64,000 bases of DNA from an uncultured Dehalococcoidia bacterium (lineage in GTDB: Bacteria > Chloroflexota > Dehalococcoidia > Lucifugimonadales > UBA3495): the NCBI GenBank assembly GCA_951812625.1, contig CATOSP010000002.1, positions 2,214,880 through 2,278,879 on the forward strand, in the 5' to 3' direction. The notes under the pieces are model-generated. The model saw only the letters and a list, made by a program, of their open reading frames with translations. It did no database searches and was not told where the DNA came from. Position numbers and translations under genes: made by a program. Positions 36,274 through 44,936 of this stretch are shown here, one piece after another. Positions within the stretch are counted from its first letter, which is position 1. Every line of letters begins with the position of its first letter.

Positions 36274-36981
36274 ATGCCGGACTTTTCGTTGGAACGGGAG
36301 CTTCACCAGCAAGGGTTCCCTCTCGTTGCGGGCGTTGACGAAGCGGGGCGCGGCCCACTGGCCGGGCCTGTTGTCGCAGCCGCAGTCGTATTTCCCGAGG
36401 GCATGGAGACGTCCGAACCGTGGGTGTCGCGCCTGGACGACAGCAAGCGACTGTCCCCGCGCCAGCGGGAACAAGCGGTTGAACTGGTGGAGACCTATGC
36501 CCTAGCCACCGGCGTAGCCCAAGTAGACGCGGCCGACATCGACCGGATGGGGATCGGCCATGCCTGCATTCGGGCTATGATGGAGGCGGTCGCGCAACTT
36601 CCACTGGACCCGTCCTACCTGTTGCTGGACTACGTTCCCATGCGGGAGTGCCGCATACCGTTCCGTACACTGGTAGGCGGCGACGGGCTAAGCCTCTCCA
36701 TAGCCGCGGCCTCGAATGTGGCGAAGGTTACGAGAGACCGGCTCATGCGGGAGGCTGACCTGACCTATCCGGGCTATGCGTTTGACCGGAACAAGGGATA
36801 TGGAACGCCGCAACACATGGCCGGGCTGCGCGAAAGGGGTCCCTGTCCGATCCACCGCCGATCCTTCAACCCTGTCCGGGCGTTGTGCGACCCTGCACTG
36901 ACTGAGAACATCGCCCCATACCCATGTGCCGGCCGGGGAACGGCGGACAAGACCCGTCCCCCGTGGGACCGGAATGGCTAA
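36274..36981 (+). CDS. rnhB: Ribonuclease HII
   Basis: RNase HII removes ribonucleotides and RNA primers from RNA-DNA hybrids. The 235-residue protein has the signature GVDEAGRGPLAGPVVAAAVV with the first acidic residues, then LDDSKRLSPRQRE, YLLLDYVP and the C-terminal YPGYAFDRNKGYGTPQHMAGL. The stop overlaps the yraN start by eight bases, so translation is coupled. Confidence 0.95.
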   Translation: MPDFSLERELHQQGFPLVAGVDEAGRGPLAGPVVAAAVVFPEGMETSEPWVSRLDDSKRLSPRQREQAVELVETYALATGVAQVDAADIDRMGIGHACIRAMMEAVAQLPLDPSYLLLDYVPMRECRIPFRTLVGGDGLSLSIAAASNVAKVTRDRLMREADLTYPGYAFDRNKGYGTPQHMAGLRERGPCPIHRRSFNPVRALCDPALTENIAPYPCAGRGTADKTRPPWDRNG

Positions 36982-37348
36982 TCCCCGTCTCCGGCTGGGC
37001 AACTGGGGAGAGCGGGTTGCCCGCAATTTCGTCGCAGGGAAGGGTTACCGGGTGCTGGAGACCGGGTTCCGAAGCGCGTGGGGCGAGGTTGACATCGTGG
37101 CCAGCGACGGGGATGAACTGGTATTCATCGAGGTCCGGACGCGGCGGGGCACGGCCCTCGGCACACCACAGGAATCGGTAACGCGCGCGAAGGCGCGAAG
37201 GTTGACCGCAACTGCGCAGAGCTATATGGAAGAAACGGGCGTTGCCGGGGCGGACTGGCGTATCGACCTAATCTCGATAGTGCTGGACAGTGGCGGGAAG
37301 GTACAGGAGCTTTCCCACCTGCGCCATGCCGTGGAAGCTGAAGAATGA
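36974..37348 (+). CDS. YraN / UPF0102 family protein
   Basis: The ~124-residue protein has a PD-(D/E)xK-like nuclease fold. Features are GNWGERVARNFVAGKGYRVL, SAWGEVDIVASDGDELVFIE (the D..E core) and RTRRGTALGTPQESV with KARRLTATAQSY. rnhB-yraN is a widely conserved pair. The start ATG lies inside the rnhB stop region. Its biological role is not established. Confidence 0.9.
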   Translation: MANPRLRLGNWGERVARNFVAGKGYRVLETGFRSAWGEVDIVASDGDELVFIEVRTRRGTALGTPQESVTRAKARRLTATAQSYMEETGVAGADWRIDLISIVLDSGGKVQELSHLRHAVEAEE

Positions 37349-37560
37349 TGTCCAGACGTGGGCGTGCCTGCCCGTCCCGTCAAGGTTGAGGCTGACTGCT
37401 GGAAGGCGGGGGCGTCCCCGGAAACCGGCAACCCTACTATCCGGCACGTAACCAACATGACCGTGAACAGCAGGACCGCCAAAATGGCTACGATGAGACA
37501 GGCTACCCTCAACCCTTGCCCGCCATCAACACCCTGAAGCCCCTCAGCCCCAGCCCTGAG

Positions 37561-38358
37561 CTAACCCTTGAGAAACTCGGCGATAGTCCCCGCCAGTGTG
37601 TCCGATTGTTCCAACATGACCAGGTGGCCAGCGTTGGGGAACACCTCGACCCTGGAACCGGGGATCAGCCGGGCGAAGTCGTCGGCGTAGACGGGAGGGA
37701 CAAGCCTGTCCTCCTGCCCCCAGAGGACCAGGGACGGGGCTTTGATGCGGTAGGCCCGGCGTTTCAGGCCCCGGTCCGGGATGGGCCAGAGGAACTTTCC
37801 GGCCGCGGTAAGGTCCTGGACGCGCTCGGGAGACAGCAATTCCATTGCGCGCTCGGCGGCGGCGATGTCCTCCGCTGTTGCATCACTGCCGCCTGACCCG
37901 CCGGCCCACAGGCATTCCTGCAACTCCGCAGAGTTCATGGCCAGGAAGTCGGCCACGGGAGCGTCGTCCCGCCACAAACCCGCCGGAGCCACCAGCACCA
38001 GCCTGTCCACATAGCCTGGCGACAGGGCCGCCATCTCGGCCGCTATCATACCGCCCAGGAAGTGACCTGCCAGGTGGGCCGACTCCAAGCCCAAAGCGTC
38101 CATCAACTCCAGGTGATACAGGGTAAGGTCCAGCACGTCTTCCAGGTACTCCAGGCCCGTTGAGTTTGAGTAGCCCGGAATGTAAGGCGCGTAGACGGTG
38201 AACTGCTCCGCCAGCCGGTCCAGGAAGGGCGCCCAGCCCTTGTGCCCCGCCGCGCCGTGGAGGTACACCAGTGGGGCACCCTGGCCGGCGCGGAGCACCT
38301 CGGCCCGGAACATCCCATTCTGCATGTCAATGTTCAGCGTTTCCGGCGGCATGGTCAT
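37561..38358 (-). CDS. Alpha/beta hydrolase-fold protein lacking the Ser nucleophile
   Basis: The 265-residue protein has the alpha/beta hydrolase order: YLHGAAGHKGW (oxyanion loop), the nucleophile elbow, the acid in LVLWGQEDRLVPP and the histidine in PNAGHLVMLEQ. The elbow reads AGHFLGGMIA, where the family has GxSxG. The DNA codon is TTC in place of an expected TCC-type serine codon. Classical hydrolysis is therefore doubtful. It is followed by an LLM oxidoreductase gene read from the same strand, three bases away. Confidence 0.82.
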   Translation of the reverse strand: MTMPPETLNIDMQNGMFRAEVLRAGQGAPLVYLHGAAGHKGWAPFLDRLAEQFTVYAPYIPGYSNSTGLEYLEDVLDLTLYHLELMDALGLESAHLAGHFLGGMIAAEMAALSPGYVDRLVLVAPAGLWRDDAPVADFLAMNSAELQECLWAGGSGGSDATAEDIAAAERAMELLSPERVQDLTAAGKFLWPIPDRGLKRRAYRIKAPSLVLWGQEDRLVPPVYADDFARLIPGSRVEVFPNAGHLVMLEQSDTLAGTIAEFLKG

Positions 38359-38361
38359 CCC

Positions 38362-39561
38362 CTAAGCGTCCATCATTGTCTTGGGCCACCAGCGGGTCTC
38401 GTACTCGGACCAGATGTCCCGCACGTAGGGCATCACTTCCTTGGCGAACAACTCGGTGTTCTTGAGGGTGATGTCCTTGGGCATGTCGCCGAAATGGAGG
38501 AGGAGCATCAGGTTGCCGACACGAAGCTCGCGGATTGCCTGGGCCAACTCTTCCCGGACCGACTCCGGGCTGCCGACGATAACGTTGCCCGCCTTCACGT
38601 AGTCCATCCAGTTAAAGTCGGTTGCCTGCTCGCGCCTCGACTCGACTATCTGGGTGCTTACGCCTGAGTTGATGCTGCGGAGGGTGCGATAGCCGGGGGC
38701 GTTGGCGAACCCACCGGGCACGTGGAGGCACTTCTTGAAGAAGTACTCGATGTAGTCCTTGTACTCATCCACCTGGCTGTCGGTCTCCGATACGGCCACC
38801 AGTTGCAGGAAGCCTGCATGGTAGGGGTTGAATTCCTTGCCCTGCCGGTCCACTTCTTCCCAGAAGCCGTCCAGCACGGTCTTGCCGACCTTGTAGCCGC
38901 TGTAGCTGAGGTAGCAGTAGACGTAATCGTGCTCTATGGTCCAGTCCCAGGTCTCAAGGCTGCCGCTGCCGGGAACCCAGACCGGGGGATGGGGTTCCTG
39001 GTAGGGCCGGGGCCAGATGTTGACGTAGCGCAACTGGGTGTACTTGCCGTTGAAGGCGAAGGGTTCCCGTTCCGTCCAAGCCTTGATCACCAGGTCGTGG
39101 GCCTCGTTGTACTTCTCCCGGAGGGTGACGGGCACTTCCCCGTACCCGAACACCGTGTCCTGGGATGTGCCGAGGGGGAACCCAGCCACGAAGCGCCCGC
39201 CGCTGAGCACGTCCAGCATAGCGAATTCCTCAGCAACCCTAACCGGCGGGTTGTAGAGGGCCAGGCTGTTTCCCAGCACAATGATGGCGGCCTTGGACGT
39301 GCGGCGCGTCATTGCAGAGGCCATCAGGTTGGGCGAGGGCATCAGCCCGTATGCGTTGTAGTGGTGTTCGTTGACGCACAGGCCGTCGAAACCCATTTCC
39401 TCGGCGAACTCGAGCTCGTCAAGGTAATCGTTATAGAGCTGGGTGCCCTTCTTGGGGTCAAACAGGTGGTTGGGAGCGTCCACCCAAACGCTGTGATACT
39501 GGTTGCTGAAGTCCTCGGGCAGGTAGCCATAGGGCATCAGGTGGAAAAAGCACATCTTCAT
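38362..39561 (-). CDS. LLM-class flavin-dependent oxidoreductase
   Basis: This ~399-residue luciferase-like monooxygenase family protein has GFDGLCVNEHHYNAYGLMPS, then FAMLDVLSGGRFVAGFPLGT and YQEPHPPVWVPGSGS. The NEHH motif and the length match the bacterial-luciferase-alpha-like group common in Chloroflexota. The substrate is unknown. I chose the ATG at 39561 (MKMCFFHLMPYGYL); it is the first gene of a two-gene unit with the alpha/beta-hydrolase-like gene. Confidence 0.88.
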   Translation of the reverse strand: MKMCFFHLMPYGYLPEDFSNQYHSVWVDAPNHLFDPKKGTQLYNDYLDELEFAEEMGFDGLCVNEHHYNAYGLMPSPNLMASAMTRRTSKAAIIVLGNSLALYNPPVRVAEEFAMLDVLSGGRFVAGFPLGTSQDTVFGYGEVPVTLREKYNEAHDLVIKAWTEREPFAFNGKYTQLRYVNIWPRPYQEPHPPVWVPGSGSLETWDWTIEHDYVYCYLSYSGYKVGKTVLDGFWEEVDRQGKEFNPYHAGFLQLVAVSETDSQVDEYKDYIEYFFKKCLHVPGGFANAPGYRTLRSINSGVSTQIVESRREQATDFNWMDYVKAGNVIVGSPESVREELAQAIRELRVGNLMLLLHFGDMPKDITLKNTELFAKEVMPYVRDIWSEYETRWWPKTMMDA

Positions 39562-39740
39562 CGGCAGGCATCTCCGGAGCCAAGGAGCAGATTGGGGAGA
39601 TTGTACACCCAATCGCTGACGGGGAAAACGGCGCCTGATGGTCTACGGGGTTCAGCAAGCACGTCCTGGGGACCATAGCCATATGTCCTGGCTTGCATCA
39701 GCCAGCCAATGTTCCGGAGACGGGAGGTCTCATACGCATC

Positions 39741-39749
39741 TGCTATAAT
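39741..39749 (+). promoter_or_regulatory. Extended -10 promoter element
   Basis: TGCTATAAT is a perfect extended -10 box lying about 40 bases before the start of the FAD oxidoreductase gene. I find no good -35 box at the usual distance, which extended -10 promoters tolerate. Confidence 0.45.
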
Positions 39750-39788
39750 TTCGCCCAAATTCCCCAACTTCCACCAGGAGGACTCATA

Positions 39789-40907
39789 GTGACCAACGCA
39801 GCGCGGGACGTGGTTGTTATCGGCGGAGGCATTGTCGGCTGTATGACCGCCTATCTGCTTGCCAAGAGCGGAGCAACGGTTACCATTCTGGAGGCCGACT
39901 CGGTGGGCAGCCACGCCTCCGGGTTCGCTTTCGGCGAAATGGGCTCGCTGGAGGGAGCAGGTATTCCCGACCCACTGCTAGGGTTCAGCGTCTGGTCACA
40001 CCAGCGGCACGTCTCCCTGTCCGCAGAGCTACAGGAAGTCTCAGGCGTCGACCCTTTTTTCCACCTGGGAGCACGAATCAAGCTCGCCCTCCAACCGGAG
40101 GAGGCTGCCGACTTCAAAAAGAACCTGGAGTGGCAGAAGGATATTGCGGACTTCAAGGCCCGATGGCTAGGGCCGGAGGACATCGTAAAGGCGGAACCGC
40201 AGGCGAACCCGGACTGCCTAGGCGGCGTTTACTCCGAGAATGCCGGTTCGGTGGAACCCTACCGTTACACCCTGGCCGCGGCACAGGCGGCTGAGAAGCT
40301 GGGGGTCGATATGGTGCTGAGGCGGGCCCGGGGACTTGTGAAGGACGGTGACCGCTGCCTGGGGGTACGGATCGACGGCGGTCAAATCGACGCCGGGGCG
40401 GTTGTACTGGCCATGGGACCGTGGACCGGACAGGCTTCCGAATGGTGCGGGGCACCATTGCCGGTTACGCCACTCAAGGGGCAGATACTCCGGCTGCAAC
40501 ACGCAAGTCACGAGGTCAAGTCGTCCATATACTACAAGGGCAGCTACGTTTCTTCCAAACCGGACGGCCTGATATGGGCCGGCACCACAGAGGAAGAAGT
40601 GGGGTTTGATGAAGAAACCACCGGGGAAGCAAGAGACAAGATAATGCACGACCTGTTGGCTATGGCCCCCGCGTTGGCCGACGCCGAACTGGTCCAGCAA
40701 ACAGCCTGTTTGCGCCCCCTGTCCGCCGACGGAATGCCCATCGTGGGACAGGTGCCGGGGTGGGAGAACCTGTACGTGGGCACGGGAGCCGGACGCAAGG
40801 GTATTCTCTGGAGTTCAGGAATGACCCAGGGCCTGGCGGATATTATCCTGGGGGCCGAGTCGGAGGTGCCGGGACTGGGGGCACTGCACCCACAGCGTTT
40901 CCAGTAG
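39789..40907 (+). CDS. FAD-dependent oxidoreductase (DAO family)
   Basis: The ~372-residue protein begins with a Rossmann motif, DVVVIGGGIVGCMTAYLLAK, followed by the DAO domain with GLVKDGDRCLGVRIDGG and VVLAMGPWTG. The C-terminal TACLRPLSADGMPIVGQVPG ends with NLYVGTGAGRKGILWSSG. Related enzymes oxidise amino acids, glycine or sarcosine. The start is a GTG with AGGAGG seven bases upstream. An extended -10 promoter lies just before it. Confidence 0.9.
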   Translation: MTNAARDVVVIGGGIVGCMTAYLLAKSGATVTILEADSVGSHASGFAFGEMGSLEGAGIPDPLLGFSVWSHQRHVSLSAELQEVSGVDPFFHLGARIKLALQPEEAADFKKNLEWQKDIADFKARWLGPEDIVKAEPQANPDCLGGVYSENAGSVEPYRYTLAAAQAAEKLGVDMVLRRARGLVKDGDRCLGVRIDGGQIDAGAVVLAMGPWTGQASEWCGAPLPVTPLKGQILRLQHASHEVKSSIYYKGSYVSSKPDGLIWAGTTEEEVGFDEETTGEARDKIMHDLLAMAPALADAELVQQTACLRPLSADGMPIVGQVPGWENLYVGTGAGRKGILWSSGMTQGLADIILGAESEVPGLGALHPQRFQ

Positions 40908-41036
40908 GAGCTATCTGCCCGGACATTGTCATGGCTGTTGTCCTGGCCTACTGCGGTCCAGTCTAACCTCCAAACGGATACCGCACCGCAGACGTACGGA
41001 CCGGGCCTTTTCAGCTAACGTCAGGTACATACCCTG

Positions 41037-41729
41037 TCACGCCGGGGGATGCTTGCGCGCAACCAACAAGCCGTTCTCCCTGGTCACCTTCATGGCGAAG
41101 GGATACCGGTTCACCTCCAAGGCAAGGTCCACGTCCTCCGGATGGAACTGGGGTTGAGAATCGTCGAAGAACTTCCGGGTAGCTCCGCCTTCCATGATCA
41201 GACTGCGTACCGCCGCCGGGTCAGGGCTGCGTCCCTCCAGCAGGTTGCGCAGGAACAGGGCGCAGTGCTCGTCCTCGTCGGAACGCACCCGGCCCTGGTC
41301 TCCCATTGCAATGATGGACACCAGCGCCGGGTCCTCCCTGCGAATGGCCTCCACGGTCGCCTGGGCAACGACGAACGAGCCCAGGTAGATGGTGTCGGCC
41401 CTGGTGGCCGCGGCAACGCCAACCGTGCCCGCACGAGTGGACTGGACTATGGACTTTCCCGCAAGGTGCACTGGCGTGATCTCGTAGGGCGAGTTGCCCA
41501 TGTCGAAACCTTCCGGGCGTTTACCATCCACCTCGCCCATGACCAGGTCTCCCACTCCCTTGCGGTGTAAATCCAGGGCCTCCTCCACCTCGGCCACCAG
41601 CGTGATGCGGGTTGTACCGTGGTCGAAAGCAATTGCGGCGGTGGTAAAGGCCCGGAACACGTCGATGATTATGACGGTCCCCTCAGCTTCTTCAGCGTCT
41701 CGAACGAGGCTGCCAACACGGACTTCCAT
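41037..41729 (-). CDS. comB: 2-phosphosulfolactate phosphatase family (ComB)
   Basis: ComB hydrolyses 2-phosphosulfolactate to sulfolactate in coenzyme M or sulfolactate synthesis. The 230-residue protein shows IIIDVFRAFTTAAIAFDHG, VMGEVDGKRPEGFDMGNSP and VQSTRAGTVGVAAA, all characteristic of the family. Other pathway genes are not in the window, and many bacterial ComB homologs have unclear roles. It stands alone, with a perfect inverted repeat just upstream. Confidence 0.88.
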   Translation of the reverse strand: MEVRVGSLVRDAEEAEGTVIIIDVFRAFTTAAIAFDHGTTRITLVAEVEEALDLHRKGVGDLVMGEVDGKRPEGFDMGNSPYEITPVHLAGKSIVQSTRAGTVGVAAATRADTIYLGSFVVAQATVEAIRREDPALVSIIAMGDQGRVRSDEDEHCALFLRNLLEGRSPDPAAVRSLIMEGGATRKFFDDSQPQFHPEDVDLALEVNRYPFAMKVTRENGLLVARKHPPA

Positions 41730-41750
41730 TCAGACCTTCCTTAGTTGGTA

Positions 41751-41777
41751 AGCGGACTGGCGTAATGCCAGTCCGCT
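41751..41777. repeat. 11-bp perfect inverted repeat
   Basis: AGCGGACTGGC and GCCAGTCCGCT surround a five-base loop. It lies between the comB start and the DUF7662 gene end. On neither strand is there a strong T-run, so it could be a weak terminator for the small gene or an operator. Confidence 0.6.
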
Positions 41778-41894
41778 ACTTGATTGTTCAATTGGAGTGA
41801 CACAGACATTTCGGTCTCATCGCCGAAAAGTCACTATCTCTCGACTCAGATTGACGTCAATTTCTTGCCAACCTACCGAAAGCCATGGTCGCGC

Positions 41895-42071
41895 CTAGGA
41901 ACGTTTAGGGTTGCGATCATTTTCCCACCATTGAAGGTATTTGCGGGCGGAGGCTGGCAAATTATCCCCGATTATTCTTTCGATTTCCGAAAACGTCAGG
42001 GTAGCAGGGTTCGCATCAAGGGTTCTATCAAGGGTTCTTAGGTATTCGCCCAGTGGTTGATATTTGCTCAT
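41895..42071 (-). CDS. DUF7662-type small protein (58 residues)
   Basis: The gene begins MSKYQPLGEYLRTLDRTLDA, continues NPATLTFSEIERIIGDNLP and ends SARKYLQWWENDRNPKRS. The pattern of SKY..L..YL, LTF.EIE.IIG..LP.SAR and WW.ND is that of a widespread small-protein family of unknown function (DUF7662). AGAGG lies six bases before the ATG. RTLD is repeated in tandem, from a short DNA duplication. It follows the HEPN-like gene by 74 bases on the same strand. Confidence 0.82.
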   Translation of the reverse strand: MSKYQPLGEYLRTLDRTLDANPATLTFSEIERIIGDNLPASARKYLQWWENDRNPKRS

Positions 42072-42145
42072 TGCAAACCTCTTCCTGCGAATTCGCGGGC
42101 AGGTTCCGGGCTTACAGAAGGATAGCCCTCTGCCACGTTTGACTC

Positions 42146-42550
42146 CTAACCTCCCGCGCGGGTGAGCGGCTCTAAGATGTCCAGCAGTTCCGCTATGCTG
42201 CCCAAATCCTTCCTGACAATCTCGGGATCCAAGAACTGCTTCCGCGTATAAAAGTTCCCGTGCAATTCGTTGGCAATGCTACGCAGTCCGCGGAGACGGT
42301 CGTCGCCGGTCAAGATACTCGCGTTATTCAAAACAACGCTAAACTGTCCGTGCCGTTCATACTCCCATCCCTGAGTCTCTGCAACGGCTTTGGCCATCCA
42401 GGCCGCTGCCCCCCAACCCTTCTCCGACGCTTGATGCAAGTCCCCCGCGGCCAAGTACTCCCGGCTCTTGTCCAGGACATCGCGGGCCTGTTGCCGGTAG
42501 TCAGCGATGGCTTCGGGGTCCTTCGACCCATTCGGGTCCGGCTGTGTCAT
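42146..42550 (-). CDS. PaREP1/HEPN-like protein
   Basis: The 134-residue helical protein shows an ARDVLDKSREYLAAGDLHQA segment followed by SEKGWGAAAWMAKAVAE, typical of PaREP1/HEPN four-helix proteins. RSIANELHGN holds an R..H pair at the spacing seen in HEPN ribonucleases (Rx4-6H). HEPN proteins often pair with nucleotidyltransferases as toxin-antitoxin systems; none adjoins here. The start overlaps nothing; the NHL gene ends six bases upstream. Confidence 0.7.
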   Translation of the reverse strand: MTQPDPNGSKDPEAIADYRQQARDVLDKSREYLAAGDLHQASEKGWGAAAWMAKAVAETQGWEYERHGQFSVVLNNASILTGDDRLRGLRSIANELHGNFYTRKQFLDPEIVRKDLGSIAELLDILEPLTRAGG

Positions 42551-42556
42551 GGCGCG

Positions 42557-43507
42557 CTAACCCTTCTTGACCAGCTTTTGCAGGGAGCGGACCTCGCGGG
42601 GAGGGTTGAGATGGCTGCCGGTGTGAGTCCAGGACACCTCGCCGACGTAGATGTCGCCGTGGGAGTCGATGCAAACGCCGTGGGGGGCGATGAACTGTCC
42701 CGGGGCCTCGCCTTCGGGTCCATCGCCCAGCCGGACCAGCTCGTTGCCCTGGATGTCCATGATGGTGATTCGCGGACCGAGACCGTAGGCCTGATCGTTA
42801 GCTCCGATGGCAGCGCCCAACTCCCCGACGTATACCCGCTGGTCGCCGGACTTGTCAATGTAAAGGCCGCAGGGCCGGGCCATGTTAATCCACTGGGTCT
42901 CGAACTTGCCATTCTTGTCGAACACCTGGATGCGATGGTTCTCCCGGTCGGCCACGTAAACCCAGCCGTCCTTGTCGGTGCAGACGTTGTGGGCGATGTT
43001 GAACTGGCCCGGCCCGGTGCCCGGCTGGCCCCACGAAAAGAGCAGGTTTCCGTCCGGCGAATATTTGTGGACACGGGAATTGCCGTAGCCGTCGGAGACG
43101 TAGAACTCGCCGGTGGCAGGGTCCATTGCCACGTGGGTGCACCTGTTGAACGGGTCACCGCTCATGAAGGGCGCTGGCTTCCCGCTGACGCCCAGGGTAA
43201 ACAGGACTTGGCCGTCGAGGGTGCATTTCCGGACGGTGTGGTCGCCGTCGTCGGAGCAGAATATGGTGTCATCGGGCATCATGGTGATGCCGTGAGCCCT
43301 GGGAAACACGCCCTCGCCCCAGGACCGGAGGAAGTTGCCTTCCCGGTCGAACACGATCATCGGGTGCTCTCCGCGGTTGAATACGTACACGTTGTCATTG
43401 GAGTCCACACCAACCGCAGCCGCTTCCTTGAATGACCATCCATCCGGCAGTGTCCCCCAACCCTCGGCTACTTCGTATGTATACTCGCCGGTTCCCATCT
43501 CAACCAT
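42557..43507 (-). CDS. NHL-repeat six-bladed propeller protein
   Basis: The ~316-residue protein is built of NHL repeats: EAAAVGVDSNDNVYVFNRGE, HGITMMPDDTIFCSDDG, VAMDPATGEFYVSDGYGNSR, HNVCTDKDGWVYVADRENHR and HGVCIDSHGDIYVGEVSW. This pattern is close to peptidyl-alpha-hydroxyglycine amidating lyase-like proteins in bacteria, whose function is unproved. The start ATG at 43507 has AGAGG seven bases upstream; the open frame further upstream does not look coding. Confidence 0.85.
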   Translation of the reverse strand: MVEMGTGEYTYEVAEGWGTLPDGWSFKEAAAVGVDSNDNVYVFNRGEHPMIVFDREGNFLRSWGEGVFPRAHGITMMPDDTIFCSDDGDHTVRKCTLDGQVLFTLGVSGKPAPFMSGDPFNRCTHVAMDPATGEFYVSDGYGNSRVHKYSPDGNLLFSWGQPGTGPGQFNIAHNVCTDKDGWVYVADRENHRIQVFDKNGKFETQWINMARPCGLYIDKSGDQRVYVGELGAAIGANDQAYGLGPRITIMDIQGNELVRLGDGPEGEAPGQFIAPHGVCIDSHGDIYVGEVSWTHTGSHLNPPREVRSLQKLVKKG

Positions 43508-43701
43508 AGTCTCACCTCTTCTGATATTTGCGACGATTTTCATCGTGGATTTTAGCACCTGACGGCACAGCCGCAACCACTGCGTGACCAGCTGCCTGTG
43601 CCTGCCCATGACTCGGAGCAGGTCTGACAGTATGCGTTGTCGCACAGGGAGGGTGTTGATATGATTGGATGGACGAATTCGCTGGAACGGGAGGGTCGCC
43701 A

Positions 43702-44403
43702 ATGTCCACAGCCCAGGAAGGCAGACGGGATTTCGTAAAGTATTCCTTCTTCAAGGTTTCGCCGGAGTGGCGTCGGCTGTCTCCCGGCGAGCGGAACCAG
43801 AGCAAACGGGAATTCTGCGAGGTGGTGGCCGAGTATGCTGACCGTATCACCATGGCCAGCTACAGCCTGGTTGGCACACGGGGAGACGTGGACTTTGCAC
43901 TCTGGAAGATTGCCCGAGACCTGGAGCCGATCAACGAACTGATGTCCCGCGTCAACCACACCGAACTGGGCAAATACCTGGAGACGCCGCACTCCTACCT
44001 CGCCATGACCCGGCGTTCCCCCTACGTGGATACCCACCGTCACGAGGGTCAGGAGGGAACCTCCAGCACAATGCGCATCATCGGGCGCAAGTACCTGTTC
44101 CTCTACCCCTTCGTCAAGACCCACGACTGGTATCAGCTCCCTTTGGAGGAGCGGCAGCGGCTGATGGGAGAACACTTCACCATCGGACACCGCTACCCTG
44201 ATGTGAAAATAAGCACAGCATACTCATTCGGGATCGACGACCAGGAGTTCGTGCTGGGGTTTGAGAGCGATGACCCGGCGAACTTCCTGGACCTAGTCTC
44301 CGACCTGCGGGAGTCGGAAGCCCGCCCCTACACGGAACGGGATACCCCCATCTTCACCTGCATCAACAAGCCATTGGCGGACTGCCTGGATGATCTGGGC
44401 TGA
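43702..44403 (+). CDS. HemQ / chlorite dismutase-family protein
   Basis: Members in this clade are coproheme decarboxylases (HemQ) of monoderm haem synthesis. The ~233-residue protein starts RRDFVKYSFFKVSPEWRRLS and contains GRKYLFLYPFVKTHDWYQLP and LMGEHFTIGHRYPDVKIST. The His in the MGEHFTIG stretch is placed like the proximal haem ligand, and the YPF tyrosine like the catalytic Tyr of HemQ. The start ATG at 43702 has GGGAGG seven bases before it. A terminator follows. True chlorite dismutase is less likely, as this family form lacks its known context. Confidence 0.88.
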   Translation: MSTAQEGRRDFVKYSFFKVSPEWRRLSPGERNQSKREFCEVVAEYADRITMASYSLVGTRGDVDFALWKIARDLEPINELMSRVNHTELGKYLETPHSYLAMTRRSPYVDTHRHEGQEGTSSTMRIIGRKYLFLYPFVKTHDWYQLPLEERQRLMGEHFTIGHRYPDVKISTAYSFGIDDQEFVLGFESDDPANFLDLVSDLRESEARPYTERDTPIFTCINKPLADCLDDLG

Positions 44404-44422
44404 CCACCACACGCCTTGCATG

Positions 44423-44460
44423 AAAAGACCTCTGAAGTCTGATACCTTCAGAGGTCTTTT
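44423..44460. terminator. Bidirectional terminator
   Basis: A perfect 15-bp stem (AAAAGACCTCTGAAG and its complement) with an eight-base loop ends in TTTT on the plus strand and, by symmetry, on the minus strand. It lies between the convergent HemQ-like and ferredoxin genes, so it can serve both. Confidence 0.9.
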
Positions 44461-44541
44461 CCGTTCTCTGGAAGATGTCCGGTACCGGGAGACCCGTTGG
44501 GGCCTTGCGGTCGTCAGCCGCAACCGAGCGGCGGCTGTCTA

Positions 44542-44811
44542 TTACTTCCGCTTGAGGTCCGCGGGGTCGTTGTTCTTGAAGTAGTCGTAGTTGAGCGCAA
44601 TATAGCTTTCCCATTCCGGCGGGACCGCGTCCTCGGCGAAGATGGCGGTAACGGGGCAAACGGGTTCGCACGCCGCGCAGTCGATGCACTCATCCGGGCT
44701 GATGTAGTACATGTCGTCCTCGTCCCGGGTGTAGATACAGTCAACCGGACAAACATCCACGCAGGCTGAGTCTTTCAAACCAACACACGGTTCGGTGATT
44801 ATGTAGGTCAT
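44542..44811 (-). CDS. 7Fe ferredoxin
   Basis: The 89-residue protein has CVGLKDSACVDVCPVDC, whose cysteine spacing (C-x7-C-x3-CP) is that of a [3Fe-4S] site, and CIDCAACEPVCPVTAI for a [4Fe-4S] cluster. The C-terminal tail with WESYIALNYDYFKN is typical of actinobacterial/Chloroflexota FdxA-like proteins. It likely carries electrons for oxidoreductases. No operon partner is evident. Confidence 0.92.
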   Translation of the reverse strand: MTYIITEPCVGLKDSACVDVCPVDCIYTRDEDDMYYISPDECIDCAACEPVCPVTAIFAEDAVPPEWESYIALNYDYFKNNDPADLKRK

Positions 44812-44936
44812 TCTGGATCGCTCCTTCTGGAATTAGCGGTTCGGGAAACCAAGCACCGGTCCGGGTCATTGCCTCCCGGCACTTATCGCGGGAAATTATA
44901 GCATAGCGTTCGGCTTTACGGTACTTGGATATAGTC

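Noticed and set aside
37222..37512. Minus-strand frame starting with a hydrophobic segment (MRVACLIVAILAVLLF)
   Set aside because: Most of it is antisense to yraN and the rest is low-complexity; no ribosome binding site is convincing. A short membrane peptide cannot be excluded.
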